Notes: a model not told the origin generated them from the sequence alone. DNA of 64,000 bases from Phycisphaerae bacterium (GCA_012729015.1 JAAYDY010000001.1:62001-126000), one strand, 5' to 3'. Positions 52,440 to 61,655 are shown, counted from the first letter of the stretch. Made by a program: numbers and translations.

Positions 52440-52527
52440 GTGTCGGTGCGCTGGCTCTGGGGTTGGCAACAGCAACGCACCTGCGCTGAGGCCGAAGTGG
52501 TGCTCCGGCCCGCGCTGTTGTATCGAA

Positions 52528-53739
52528 TCAGTCGGCAATCGCGCCGAACGCCTTCCGGGCGCAGCCCATCAGCAGGCCCTCGAACTCCGCGGCCGGACAC
52601 ATGTTGGTCTCGTAAGCGCCCTGGGCCTGGGCCTCGTCCGTCGGGAAGTAGCCGATGTAGTCGTTGGCCAGCGACACCACCACGGTGTGCTCCGTGGGGC
52701 TCGCCTCGCGAAGCATGCCCTGGTACTCGCTGAACAGCTCGCCGGGCAGGCTCACCAGCGACAGGTCACCTGCGCGGAACGCCTGGATTTCGGTGGCGAT
52801 GGTCTCGCCCGTCTTGCGGCCGGGACTCTGCTGACCCTTGATGGCGTCACGGGTGCGGACGATGTTCCACGGCTCCTGGCGCGACCGGACCGTGCCGGCG
52901 GCAATCGGTTTCAGATTCGCGACGGCCGGCGCGACGATGCCGGCCAGGGCCTCGCCCATCCGCTTCGGGTGCTCGGGGCCGACCTGGATGCAGACGCGCG
53001 GGTTGATGTTGGCCCCGCCGCCGTTGACGAACAGGACCGTGTCGGCCACGCCGCGACGCTCCAACTCGTCCTTGAGGTAGCCGGGGTAATCGGCCGAAAT
53101 GTCCAGACTGCTCGGCCCGAGAACGACTGGGTGGCAGCCATAGGCCACCACCAGCGCCGCCAGAGGCCCCGCGGGCCGTCGAACGCCCACAAGCATGACC
53201 GTCGGATCGAAGAACCCGGGGTGCTTGCCGTCGGGATCGTTCCACTCGTTGCCCCAGGTTCCGTCGGCCAGCTTGACGCGGCGGTTGGACCCAAGCGTCG
53301 GCGCCTTGGTATAGGCGACCTCAAGAACGCCGGGTGCCGCATCGGCCCACGCGCGAGCGACCAGGTCGGCCAGGGTCTCCTTCAACGATTCCAGGTACTT
53401 CACGTCCAGCGGCTTCAGCTCCTCGCCGCCGAACATGCTCGTGGCCGGACCGCTGTGAGTGTGCGTGCCGGAGACGATGACCGCCTCGGCGGCCAGGGGC
53501 GTTCTCGCGGCGATCATGCGGCGAACGTCCTGGACGTAGCCCCGCGGGTAGCCGATCGTGTCGCTCGTGATCAGGGCCCACGCCCCGCCGCCGCTGTCCC
53601 TGACCACCAGGGCCTCGGCCCGCAGCGTGTGCCCGAGAGCCGTGGACTGGCGAGGCTTGTAGCCCACCATGATGGCGCCCACCGGCGGCGTGATGTCGGC
53701 CACGGCAACGCCGATCTCGAGACCCGGTTTCTTGCCCAT
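52528..53739 (-). CDS. Neutral/alkaline ceramidase-like protein, copy A
   Basis: A 403-residue member of the neutral ceramidase-related family common in planctomycetes. MGKKPGLEIGVAVADITPPVG opens the family fold (split by eye), GTHTHSGPAT gives the zinc-binding His pair, and VAYGCHPVVLG and NGGGANINPR are further conserved blocks. True neutral ceramidases are about 700 residues with a C-terminal Ig-like domain; this short form lacks it, and the substrate is uncertain (amide or ester of a lipid or sugar). No signal peptide. Ribosome site GGAGG. It follows its paralog by 40 bases. Confidence 0.85.
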   Translation of the reverse strand: MGKKPGLEIGVAVADITPPVGAIMVGYKPRQSTALGHTLRAEALVVRDSGGGAWALITSDTIGYPRGYVQDVRRMIAARTPLAAEAVIVSGTHTHSGPATSMFGGEELKPLDVKYLESLKETLADLVARAWADAAPGVLEVAYTKAPTLGSNRRVKLADGTWGNEWNDPDGKHPGFFDPTVMLVGVRRPAGPLAALVVAYGCHPVVLGPSSLDISADYPGYLKDELERRGVADTVLFVNGGGANINPRVCIQVGPEHPKRMGEALAGIVAPAVANLKPIAAGTVRSRQEPWNIVRTRDAIKGQQSPGRKTGETIATEIQAFRAGDLSLVSLPGELFSEYQGMLREASPTEHTVVVSLANDYIGYFPTDEAQAQGAYETNMCPAAEFEGLLMGCARKAFGAIAD

Positions 53740-53779
53740 GCGTCGTTCCTCCCCATGCGGCGGCGGACCGCCGTGCGCC

Positions 53780-54985
53780 TCAGTCGGCAATGGCCGCGAA
53801 GGCCTTGCCGGCATGTTCCATGATCATGTCCTGCATGCCTTCGACCGGAGCGGACTTGCTCTCGTAGGCCCCCTGGGCCATCGCCTCGTCCGTCGGCAGA
53901 TACGAAATGCAATCGTTGGCCAGTTGCACGACGACCGTCTGCGGCACGCTGCTGATGTCGCGCAACATCCGCGAATACTCGCTGAACAGCTCGCCGGGCA
54001 ACCCGATCAGGCCCAGGTCGCCGACGCGAAGAGCCTGGATTTCCGTCGGAATCGAGTCGCCCACATGGAACCCCGGCCGATCCAGAGGTTTTCGCGGCTC
54101 CCGCGTGCGCACCAGGGTCCACGGCTCGCGGCGCCAGGCCAGCGGACCGTCGGCCACGGGGGCCAGACGCCCCACCGCTGACGCCACAATGGCCGCCAGC
54201 GCCTCGCCCATCTTTCGCGGATGTTCGTCGCCCACCTCGATGCAGACGCGCGGATTAACGTTCCCGCCGCCGGCGTTGACGAAGAGGACTGTTCCGGCCA
54301 CGGCCTGCCGTTCGAGGGCGTCCTTCAGGTAGCCCGGGTAGTCGGGCGAGACGGCGAAGCTGTCGTAACCGAGCGTGACGGGGTGGCAGCCGTAGTTGAC
54401 CATCAGGGCGGCCAGGCAACCGTCCGGCCGCCGCACGCCGACCAGCATGACGGACGGATCGACGTAGCCGGGATGCTTGCCGTCGGGATCCCACCACTCG
54501 TTGCCCCACGCGCCGTCCTCGCCTTTGACGCGCCGATTGTGGGCCAGACTCGGCGCCTCGGTCCAGGTGGTTTCCAGACGGCCGGGCTCGGCCGAGCGGA
54601 ATGCCGCCACGGCCACGTCGGCCAGCTTGCCCTTGAGGTCGGCCAGGTACTGCCGGTCCAGGTCGTTCAAACCGTCGCCGCCAAAGAGGGTGGCCGGCCC
54701 GCTGTGCGTGTGGGTGGCGCAGATCATGACGGCCTCGCCCGGCAGGCCGCACGCCTGGCGGATCCGGTCGCGGATCTCCGCCACGTCGTCGCGCCCGTAG
54801 CCGATGGTGTCGCTGGCGACCAGCACCCAGGCCTTGTCGCCGCGGCGACAGGCCATGGCCTCGGCACGCAGGGCGTGTCCGATGGACCGCGAGATCCGCG
54901 GCGTGTACCCGGAAAGCGTCACGCCGACCGGCGGCGTGATATCGACCGAAGCGATGCCGATCAGAAGGTCGGAGTTGCCTTTCAC
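53780..54985 (-). CDS. Neutral/alkaline ceramidase-like protein, copy B
   Basis: A 401-residue paralog of the gene that follows it. The GTG at 54985 is chosen for its GGGAGG site 8 bases upstream. Conserved blocks match one to one: IGIASVDITPPVGVTLSGY, CATHTHSGPAT, GCHPVTLG, NAGGGNVNPRVCIEVG, PGELFSEY. The two proteins differ enough that the duplication is not recent. With a 40-base gap and one shared terminator they form a two-gene unit. No signal peptide is seen. Substrate unknown, as for copy A. Confidence 0.85.
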   Translation of the reverse strand: MKGNSDLLIGIASVDITPPVGVTLSGYTPRISRSIGHALRAEAMACRRGDKAWVLVASDTIGYGRDDVAEIRDRIRQACGLPGEAVMICATHTHSGPATLFGGDGLNDLDRQYLADLKGKLADVAVAAFRSAEPGRLETTWTEAPSLAHNRRVKGEDGAWGNEWWDPDGKHPGYVDPSVMLVGVRRPDGCLAALMVNYGCHPVTLGYDSFAVSPDYPGYLKDALERQAVAGTVLFVNAGGGNVNPRVCIEVGDEHPRKMGEALAAIVASAVGRLAPVADGPLAWRREPWTLVRTREPRKPLDRPGFHVGDSIPTEIQALRVGDLGLIGLPGELFSEYSRMLRDISSVPQTVVVQLANDCISYLPTDEAMAQGAYESKSAPVEGMQDMIMEHAGKAFAAIAD

Positions 54986-55130
54986 GGGAATGTCCTCCCA
55001 GCTGCGCGATATCCTGAACACCTGAACGCCGCACGGCACCGAGGAACTAAGGGGTGCCGCGCCGCGATCGACCGCCATGGACGGCCCATCGCAACGCGAC
55101 ACCCACCGGTTCGGCGTGTTCGGACCACGA

Positions 55131-56408
55131 CTACTTCTTCTTTGCCGTCGCCTTGCGAGCCGTGCTCTTGGCCTTCACGAGCTCGTCGACGTTCTCCTTG
55201 ATCTTGGCCACGGCGTCGGCGATCTTGAGGAACTGCGAACGTTCGGCCAGCAGGAACGCCTGGTGAATCGCGCACAGCCGCTCGCCCGCCGCCTTCACGG
55301 CATTCGGGCACTCGACCTTCTTGTACTGGGCGCCGGCATACTTGGTCGGCACCTTCATGTTCTGGAACAGTGGGTACTCGTGAATCGAGCGCCCGTAGCC
55401 GCGGCCCATCGTGACGCCCTCGGCGGCCATGGCTTCCAGGAAGTCGGCCCGGGACAGACCCTTGAACTCGTCGGCATCGTACTGCATGCAGTAGTAGTAG
55501 TACCCGCGGCGCGTGATGCGCTTGTCCTCGGGCAGCGGCTCCAGGCCGCCGATCTTGCGCAGGGCGGCGCTGAGGGCCTTGGTGTTGGCCATCTTCACGT
55601 TGACCTGCTTCTTCATCTTGACGAACTGGCTGTTCAGCAACGCCCCCTGAAGGTCCGTCAGCCGGTAGTTCGACGATACTTCGTAGAAGTCGTAGAAGCC
55701 CTGCGTCTCCAGGCGGCCCAGGTTGTGGAACCGGTACATCTTGCCCCAATCATCCCTGGAGTTGCATACGACGATGCCGCCCTCGCCGCAGGTCAGCGCC
55801 TTGGACTGCTGGAAGCTGAACGTGCCGAACTGGCCGTAGGAGCCCACGCCCTTGCCGCGCCACTGCGAGCCCTGCGAGTGAGCACAGTCCTCAATCAGCG
55901 GCAGCTTGTGCTTGCGGGCCACCTTCACGATGCGGTCCAGGTCGGCCGGGTATCCGCCGAAGTGGACGATGACGATGGCCGTCGTGCGCGGCGAAATGGC
56001 CGCTTCGATCGAGTCGGCATCCGGCTGCAGAGTCTTCGGGTCGCAGTCGGCGAACACGGGAATCGCGCCCAAGGGCAGCGCCGCCGAGGCCGACACCACG
56101 AACGACAACGCCGGCACCACCACCTCGTCGCCCGCCTTCACGCCCGCGGCCCGCAACGCCAACTCCACCGCGATCGTCCCGTTCGGAACGCACAGGCCGA
56201 ACTTCGCGTTCTGGTACGCGGCAAAATCCCGCTCGAACTTGCCGCACGCGCTGGCCGCCTGGAGCTCGATCGTCCCGCCACGCCACCACACGCCGCTGCG
56301 GAACACCTTCAACAGCGACTGCTCGTCGCTCTTGTCGAACTGTGGCCACTTGACCTTGATCCCATTGGGAAGAACCTTCTTGCCGCCCTTAATCGCCAGT
56401 TTCGCCAT
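55131..56408 (-). CDS. DegT/DnrJ/EryC1/StrS-family PLP aminotransferase
   Basis: A 425-residue enzyme of the sugar aminotransferase family. The PLP lysine is Lys203 (FSFQQSKALTCGEGG); Asp174 in EDCAHSQG contacts the ring nitrogen; FGGYPADLDRI and NYRLTDLQGALL are family blocks. These enzymes aminate keto-sugars for glycans or antibiotics; the ARNGYYYY-like region and the AHBA-synthase-like opening (GGKKVLPNGIKVKWPQFD) also occur in relatives of unknown substrate. A Lys/Ala-rich tail closes the protein. Ribosome site AGGAGC. It follows the AraC gene on the same strand. Confidence 0.9.
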   Translation of the reverse strand: MAKLAIKGGKKVLPNGIKVKWPQFDKSDEQSLLKVFRSGVWWRGGTIELQAASACGKFERDFAAYQNAKFGLCVPNGTIAVELALRAAGVKAGDEVVVPALSFVVSASAALPLGAIPVFADCDPKTLQPDADSIEAAISPRTTAIVIVHFGGYPADLDRIVKVARKHKLPLIEDCAHSQGSQWRGKGVGSYGQFGTFSFQQSKALTCGEGGIVVCNSRDDWGKMYRFHNLGRLETQGFYDFYEVSSNYRLTDLQGALLNSQFVKMKKQVNVKMANTKALSAALRKIGGLEPLPEDKRITRRGYYYYCMQYDADEFKGLSRADFLEAMAAEGVTMGRGYGRSIHEYPLFQNMKVPTKYAGAQYKKVECPNAVKAAGERLCAIHQAFLLAERSQFLKIADAVAKIKENVDELVKAKSTARKATAKKK

Positions 56409-56529
56409 ACCGAGTTGCTCCTGTTCACGGAATCCAGAGAGTTATCCTGACACACCAACTCCATCCTCACCAGTGTACCGCCGAACCGACCGGACGCCAT
56501 GCACTGGGTTACGATATACGTGCAAAATG

Positions 56530-57408
56530 TCACGATTGACTGCGACTGCGGAACTGCTTGGGCGAACAGCGGACCACCTTCTTGAACGCGCGGCTGAAAT
56601 AGTACGGGCTGTTGTAGCCCACCTGTTCGGCGATGTGCGAGATCTTCGTATCGCTCCGTTCGAGCAACTGCTTGGCCGCCTCGATGCGAACCTCCGTCAG
56701 AAAGTCGATGATCGTGCGCCCGAACTGCCGCTTGAACAGGCTCGCCAGGTAGTTCGGCGACAGCGCCACATGGTGCGCCACCCGGGCCAACGTCACGTCG
56801 CGGTTGTAGTTGCGCTGGATGAAGTCGCGGGCATTGAATGCCACCACCTGCGCATCCGACCAGTCCTCGTGAGGCGGCAGCGGGCGACCGTCCGTGCCCA
56901 GTTGCCGCAACGCCTGCGCCAGCAACGTGTTCAGCAACCCTTTGCATAGCAGCACCCAGCCGCGGCGGCGACTGTTCAACTCCTCGATCAACTGCGTCAG
57001 GACGCGGTTGGCCGGTGGAAAGTCCAGGAAGTCCAGCGCTCCGAGCATCTGGTGACCGCCCTGGGCATCGAACGTCGCCACCTGGCTGCCCAGGTGATTC
57101 GGCGACGCCGCCATCCAGATGGTCTCCGCAATGCGACCCACCGACCGCGTCTCGTGCAGCATCCGCGGCGCCACCAGGAGCACCTCGCGGGCGCGAATCC
57201 GGATGGGTTCTCCGTCGTTCAGCACCTCGATGACGCCGCGCGTCACGAAACACAGTTCCGGATGGTTGTGCGAGTTGAATCGCCGGTTGACCGTCGGCGG
57301 ACGCCCGTCCAGCAGCTTCAGACGCCCAGCGCGCAGGCCGTTGACAATGGCCGGCAACTGCTCGTCAAGAATCTGTGCCCAGTTCGACTCGCTGTAACCC
57401 GTGTCCAT
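56530..57408 (-). CDS. AraC-family transcriptional regulator
   Basis: A 292-residue regulator. The N-terminal half (about 30-130) is a cupin-like sensor (HNHPELCFVTRGVIEVLNDGE, APRMLHETRS). The C-terminal 100 residues hold two helix-turn-helix motifs (VTLARVAHHVALSPNYLASLFKRQFG and the following DTKISHIAEQVGYNSPYYFSRAFKKVV, both read by eye). The ATG at 57408 has GGAGAG 7 bases upstream. A palindrome just upstream may be its own operator. Its target may be the aminotransferase gene downstream. Confidence 0.93.
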   Translation of the reverse strand: MDTGYSESNWAQILDEQLPAIVNGLRAGRLKLLDGRPPTVNRRFNSHNHPELCFVTRGVIEVLNDGEPIRIRAREVLLVAPRMLHETRSVGRIAETIWMAASPNHLGSQVATFDAQGGHQMLGALDFLDFPPANRVLTQLIEELNSRRRGWVLLCKGLLNTLLAQALRQLGTDGRPLPPHEDWSDAQVVAFNARDFIQRNYNRDVTLARVAHHVALSPNYLASLFKRQFGRTIIDFLTEVRIEAAKQLLERSDTKISHIAEQVGYNSPYYFSRAFKKVVRCSPKQFRSRSQS

Positions 57409-57425
57409 GCGCAAGCTCTCCGTTC

Positions 57426-57440
57426 GACACACATTGTGTC
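57426..57440. promoter_or_regulatory. Palindrome upstream of the AraC gene
   Basis: GACACA-CAT-TGTGTC, perfect 6-bp arms, 18 bases before the AraC start. It overlaps the region where a promoter is expected (TTGACACAATG on the minus strand), so it may be an autoregulatory operator. Confidence 0.45.
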
Positions 57441-57479
57441 AAGATTGCGCCAATTATCAAGAGGGTGCCGGCGGGAGGG

Positions 57480-57580
57480 GCCCACATCACGCTCGTGGGC
57501 AGGGACGGCAGCGCCGCAGGGGGCGCTCGCGAGCGACCCGCCAGGAGCAAGTCCCTGCGAGGGCGGCTCCCGAGCCGCCC
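57480..57580. repeat. Hairpin-rich repeat-like block
   Basis: GCAGGGAC (57499-57506) pairs with GTCCCTGC (57551-57558); between them lies the palindrome CGCTCGCGAGCG, and after them GGGCGGCT/AGCCGCCC (57561-57580). GCCCAC/GTGGGC opens the block. This layout resembles dispersed GC hairpins of planctomycetes; it occurs once here. Confidence 0.55.
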
Positions 57581-57832
57581 CTACGATGGGCGGGGCTCTC
57601 AGACGAGTGACCTGCCTACCCACAGGGCGCGGCCCCGAGAGGGAAGCGGCCCCCAAGGATTCCGACGCATGCAACGGGTTGTGGCTGGGACAGATGGCGC
57701 TGGGCGCCTGGCTTCTGAAAGACCAGAGTCCCGGAGGGATGCGGACTGGTCGCAAAGCCGCCACGACCCAGCGGCCCCGGCGGCTCTCCGCATGGAGGCA
57801 GGACCGGCCCTGCCTCCGACGCCGCGACCCTA

Positions 57833-58114
57833 TCAGTTGTTCGTCGTCACCGTCTTGATCGACCGGCGGGGGATGAAGATCGTGTTGTCGCCGCGCTGAT
57901 CGATCTGGACCCAATCGCCCATGACCTTCACACGGCACCGTGAGGCGCGCAGCGGATCTCCGCCGGCTTCGCTCGTGAACTCCACCACCGCGTCGCGGAC
58001 ATCCAGCGCAATCGTGCTGGAACCGCTCGGCCGCGACTCCTGGGCCATCGCACTGACCGCCACCAGGACGCCCAACACGCCCACCACCACCAGCACGACC
58101 ACAAGTGCTTTCAT
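57833..58114 (-). CDS. Small exported protein of unknown function
   Basis: A 93-residue protein. Signal peptide about residues 1-24 (MKALVVVLVVVGVLGVLVAV, ending SAMA-Q). The mature 69 residues form a short beta-rich chain with a paired cationic/acidic pattern (CRVKVMGDWVQIDQRGDNTIFIP). One cysteine. GGAGGATC ribosome site supports translation. It is not recognised; length and composition suggest a periplasmic or surface protein with one small beta domain. Confidence 0.7.
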   Translation of the reverse strand: MKALVVVLVVVGVLGVLVAVSAMAQESRPSGSSTIALDVRDAVVEFTSEAGGDPLRASRCRVKVMGDWVQIDQRGDNTIFIPRRSIKTVTTNN

Positions 58115-58450
58115 CCGACCGATCCTCCGAGAACTGGCGATGCCGCGGTCCGGGCCTCCACGCCGGCGGCCGCCGCGGCTGCGGCAACCGGCGCCGCCGG
58201 GGTCTCCGGCGGACCACCCACACCAAGTGTCCTATCGACACAACCCCCGAGCCTTCTTGATTCGTTGAGCCTGCCCGTGGATCCGCCAGGGCAACCGCAC
58301 TCGGCCGGCGTCCCAGCCCGCCGCCCCCCGCCGGCGGCCGACCGCCCCTCGGGGCCTTGTCTCATGCCGGTATTGCGACTATTCTTGCACGGGACCGGCG
58401 GGGATCGCATGCCGGATGGCGGATGGCACTGCCCAGCGAAGGGAGAGACT
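58115..58450. other. Divergent spacer before the CoA-disulfide-reductase-like gene
   Basis: About 335 bases, very GC-rich. No gene with coding support and no clear promoter is seen. Confidence 0.5.
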
Positions 58451-60109
58451 ATGAGGCTGATCATTGTCGGAGGCGTCGCCGCCGGAGCCAGCGGCGCCGC
58501 GAGAACCCGAAGGCTGGACGAGAACGCCGAGATCGTCATCTTCGAGCGCGGCGACCACGTGTCGTTCGCCAACTGCGGCCTGCCGTACTACATCGGCGGC
58601 GACATCACCGAGCGCAACCGGCTCCTCGTCCAGACGGCCGAGGGGCTCCGCCAGAGGTTCCGCATCGACGTCCGCACGCGGACCGAGGTGCTGGCCATCG
58701 ACCGCAAGGCCCGCCAGGTGCGGGTGCGCGGCCCCGACGGCACCGAGCGGCAAGAGCCCTACGACAAGCTCCTGCTGGCCCCCGGCGCCGAACCCGTGCG
58801 CCCGCCGATTCCAGGCATCGACGACCGCCGCATCCTCACCCTGCGGAACCTCGCCGACACCGACCGCATCAAGGCCCGGGTGGATGCCGGCGCGCGGCGG
58901 GCCCTGGTCATCGGCGGCGGGTACATCGGCCTCGAGATGGTCGAGGCGCTGCGCCATCGCGGGCTCGACGTGACCGTCGTCGAGATGGCCGATCAGGTCA
59001 TGCCGCCCCTGGACGCCGAGATGGCCGAACTGCTCCTGCGCGAGTTGAAGGCCAACGGCGTCACGGTCCGACTGGGCAGCGCCGCCAAGGCGTTCACCGG
59101 GTCGCCCGCCGGCATCACCGCCACGCTGTCCGACGGCTCCACGGTCGAAGCGGACCTCGTGCTGGTCGGCGTGGGCGTGCGGCCGGAGGTGCGACTGGCG
59201 AAGGAGGCCGGCCTGGAACTCGGCGCCACCGGAGGCATCGCCGTGGACGACCGCATGCGGACGAGCGACCCCGACATCTACGCCGCCGGCGACGCCGTCG
59301 AGGTGACCGATCCGGTGACCGGACGGGCGGCCCTGGTACCGCTGGCCGGTCCCGCGAACCGCCAGGGACGCATCGCCGCCGACAACCTCTGCGGCCGCGA
59401 CAGCCGCTACGGCGGCACCCTCGGAACCGGCATCGTCAAGATCTTCTCCCTCGTCGCGGGCATGACCGGCGCCAACGAGAAGACGCTGCGCCGTGCCGGA
59501 CGCCGGTGCGAGAAGGTCTACCTGCACCCCGGCAGCCACGCGGGGTACTATCCCGGCGCGGCCCCCATGGCCATGAAGCTCCTGTTCGACCCCGACGACG
59601 GCCGTCTGCTCGGGGCCCAGGTCGTCGGCACGCGAGGCGTCGACAAGCGGATCGACGTCCTGGCCACCGCCCTGCGCGCCGGCATGACCGTCTACGACCT
59701 GGAGCGCCTCGAGCTGTGCTACGCCCCGCCGTTCGGCTCAGCCAAGGACCCCGTCAACATGGCCGGATTCATCGCCGCCAACGTGCTCCGCGGCGACCAT
59801 CGCCTGGTCCAGGCCGAAACCGTGGCCCGCGGCAGCGTGCCCGACGCCCTCGTGCTGGATGTGCGCACGCGACAGGAATACGACAACGGCCACATTCACA
59901 ACGCTGTCCTCATTCCCTTGGACGAGCTGCGCCAGAGGCTGGACGAACTGCCTCGCGACAGGCCGATCCACGCATACTGCAAGGTCGGCCTTCGCGGCTA
60001 CGTGGCCCAGCGCCTGCTCTGCCAGCGCGGGTACGACGCCTATAACATGACGGGAGGCTTCACCACCTTCGAGGCGGTCAGGGCGGTTCTGGAGCGCGGC
60101 GGCGCATGA
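58451..60109 (+). CDS. CoA-disulfide reductase-like flavoprotein with C-terminal rhodanese domain
   Basis: A 552-residue fusion. The FAD-binding opening MRLIIVGGVAAGASGAARTRR and the redox Cys42 in SFANCGLPYYIGG are those of the CoADR/Npsr subfamily with a single active-site cysteine. The NAD-binding motif GGGYIGLEMVEAL is near residue 157, and YAAGDAVE near 276 binds FAD. The last 90 residues are a rhodanese domain with Cys510 in AYCKVGLRG. Such fusions reduce CoA disulfide, persulfides or polysulfide. Start at 58451 with GGGAGAG. A role in low-molecular-weight thiol or sulfur metabolism is likely. Confidence 0.93.
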   Translation: MRLIIVGGVAAGASGAARTRRLDENAEIVIFERGDHVSFANCGLPYYIGGDITERNRLLVQTAEGLRQRFRIDVRTRTEVLAIDRKARQVRVRGPDGTERQEPYDKLLLAPGAEPVRPPIPGIDDRRILTLRNLADTDRIKARVDAGARRALVIGGGYIGLEMVEALRHRGLDVTVVEMADQVMPPLDAEMAELLLRELKANGVTVRLGSAAKAFTGSPAGITATLSDGSTVEADLVLVGVGVRPEVRLAKEAGLELGATGGIAVDDRMRTSDPDIYAAGDAVEVTDPVTGRAALVPLAGPANRQGRIAADNLCGRDSRYGGTLGTGIVKIFSLVAGMTGANEKTLRRAGRRCEKVYLHPGSHAGYYPGAAPMAMKLLFDPDDGRLLGAQVVGTRGVDKRIDVLATALRAGMTVYDLERLELCYAPPFGSAKDPVNMAGFIAANVLRGDHRLVQAETVARGSVPDALVLDVRTRQEYDNGHIHNAVLIPLDELRQRLDELPRDRPIHAYCKVGLRGYVAQRLLCQRGYDAYNMTGGFTTFEAVRAVLERGGA

Positions 60110-60161
60110 TGCGGTGCGCCGGAATCAACGCCTGGGTGCAACGTGTGCTGCCACCCCTCAA

Positions 60162-60203
60162 GGGAGAGGAGTCCACAACTCCTCTCCCTGCTTGCAGGGA
60201 GAG
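60162..60203. repeat. Two mutually exclusive hairpins (GGGAGAGG-type repeat)
   Basis: GGGAGAGGAGT (60162-60172) pairs with ACTCCTCTCCC (60177-60187); CTCTCCCTGC (60182-60191) pairs with GCAGGGAGAG (60194-60203). The middle strand is shared, so only one stem can form. A related CTCAAGGGAGAAGG run occurs at 47472. Lies between two convergent genes. Confidence 0.65.
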
Positions 60204-60279
60204 GTGCCCCGAGCCACAGCGAGGGGCGGTGAGGGTCGAACGCCGGAGTCCGCGTGGGTCCGGTGGACCCACCCTACGG

Positions 60280-61632
60280 CTACTGGGCGACCGGGGCCAT
60301 GGCCGGCGCCGCCTCGGGTTCGGTGCGGGGCGTCTCCGTGTCGGGCGCGGCCCCGGGGTCGTCGACCGGTTCGTCGGCGGGCTCTTCCGCTTTGTCAGAC
60401 TTGTCCTTCGTGAAGAGTTTCAGCGGGCCTCGCTTCTGCGGCTGGCTGCGGAGCACCGGATCGGGCGTGCGGCCGGTCAGCAGGGCCGCCGCGACAAACC
60501 GCTGCACGAACTCCGCGGCCAGCTCGCGATAGACGCCGAACTGGAGTCCTCCGGTAGCCCCGCCGGGGCCGCGGCCGACCATGATGTAGTGGTTCGGCGC
60601 GAGGTTTACGAAGTCGTCGAGGTCGTCGTTCGGAAACTGCTCGCCCAGCAGGCCATAGACCACCAGTTCCTCGGGCACGTGGACGTTGACCTTGCGGAAG
60701 GCGTCGCGGGAGTCGCTGGTGTCGTCGGCCACGTCGAACTGGCGGGCCGCGGTGAGCGTCGGGATGGCAAAGAAGCCGTTGGCCGAAGCGCCGAACCGCG
60801 GGGACCGCTCCAGCGACTTGGCGGTGAACATGTGACTGATGACCGGCCCGGCCCCCGGCGGCGAAGCATAGGCCGCCCGATCGCCGAAGTGCGTGTCGCG
60901 GGGATTCACGAAGTTAAGGAACCGGCCGCGAATGTGGTCGAACGGCAGCACGTCGTGACGCGACAGGCTGCTGCCGACGAACACCACGTGGCGAACCGCG
61001 TCCATGCCCTCGGGGCGGACTCCCGTATCCAGGGCCGTGGTCTTGCCGGGCTGCACCTCGCAGCCGAAGGCCAGTTGAACCACGCGCGAACCGGCCGAGA
61101 ATCCCAGGATCGAGAGCCACGGGTGGTGGTGGTCGTCGTCGCCGCGCCGCAGATGCCACACGCGCACCAGGTCCTGGAGGACCGCCGCCCCCCTCTTCTG
61201 GCCGGCCGTGTTGATGTGCTCCATGACGGGATTCGACGACTCCGACCAGTGAACCGGCAGCAGCAGCACCGCGCCGCCCGACCGGACCACGGAGTCGCTT
61301 GCCGCCAGGAGCCGCGCCGTGAACAGGAACCCCTCGAACGAGTCCCCGGACCCCTCCACCAGGACGATCACGCGCCCGTCGTCCAGCGGCAGTGTGTCGG
61401 CGGGCTTGTCGTCGGAGGCAACGATGCCGCCCCGGCCGTCGGCATAGACGAACACGTCCACGCCGTAGATGCGCCGGAGGTTGCCGGCCGTCAGGGCGCC
61501 GCTGACGCTCTCGGCGGTGATCTCCCGCCGCTCGATGAGCGGCGCAGCGGACTTTCTGGCACAACCGCCCTGCCCCGCCAGGAATACCGCCAGCGCCGCT
61601 GCCACAAGGATACCGTGTCTCATGGCCGCCAT
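60280..61632 (-). CDS. Alpha/beta-hydrolase lipoprotein
   Basis: About 450 residues with a lipoprotein signal ending LAGQGGC. The start is uncertain: ATG at 61632 or 61623, neither with a strong ribosome site. The hydrolase core contains a serine-nucleophile motif GFSAGSR, preceded by VIVLVEGSGDSFEGFLF and VLLLPVHWSES, which recall the DUF900/lipase-like alpha/beta folds. LVVYGLLGEQFP and NHYIMVGRGPGG lie near the C-terminal part, with an acidic tail of about 60 residues. It should sit on a membrane face outside the cytoplasm; the substrate is unknown. Confidence 0.8.
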   Translation of the reverse strand: MAAMRHGILVAAALAVFLAGQGGCARKSAAPLIERREITAESVSGALTAGNLRRIYGVDVFVYADGRGGIVASDDKPADTLPLDDGRVIVLVEGSGDSFEGFLFTARLLAASDSVVRSGGAVLLLPVHWSESSNPVMEHINTAGQKRGAAVLQDLVRVWHLRRGDDDHHHPWLSILGFSAGSRVVQLAFGCEVQPGKTTALDTGVRPEGMDAVRHVVFVGSSLSRHDVLPFDHIRGRFLNFVNPRDTHFGDRAAYASPPGAGPVISHMFTAKSLERSPRFGASANGFFAIPTLTAARQFDVADDTSDSRDAFRKVNVHVPEELVVYGLLGEQFPNDDLDDFVNLAPNHYIMVGRGPGGATGGLQFGVYRELAAEFVQRFVAAALLTGRTPDPVLRSQPQKRGPLKLFTKDKSDKAEEPADEPVDDPGAAPDTETPRTEPEAAPAMAPVAQ

Positions 61633-61655
61633 GATACCCGTTCGCAGAAACCGAC

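Larger units (their letters stand above)
57409..57832. other. Spacer with palindrome and GC-hairpin repeat
   Basis: About 420 bases without a supported gene. It contains the palindrome at 57426-57440 and a hairpin-rich block at 57480-57580; 57590-57832 shows no recognisable signal. Confidence 0.5.

Noticed and set aside
58111..58450. A minus-strand gene overlapping the small exported protein by ATGA
   Set aside because: An open frame ends there, but it is Ala/Gly/Pro low-complexity, lacks a start with a ribosome site and runs antisense into the flavoprotein gene.
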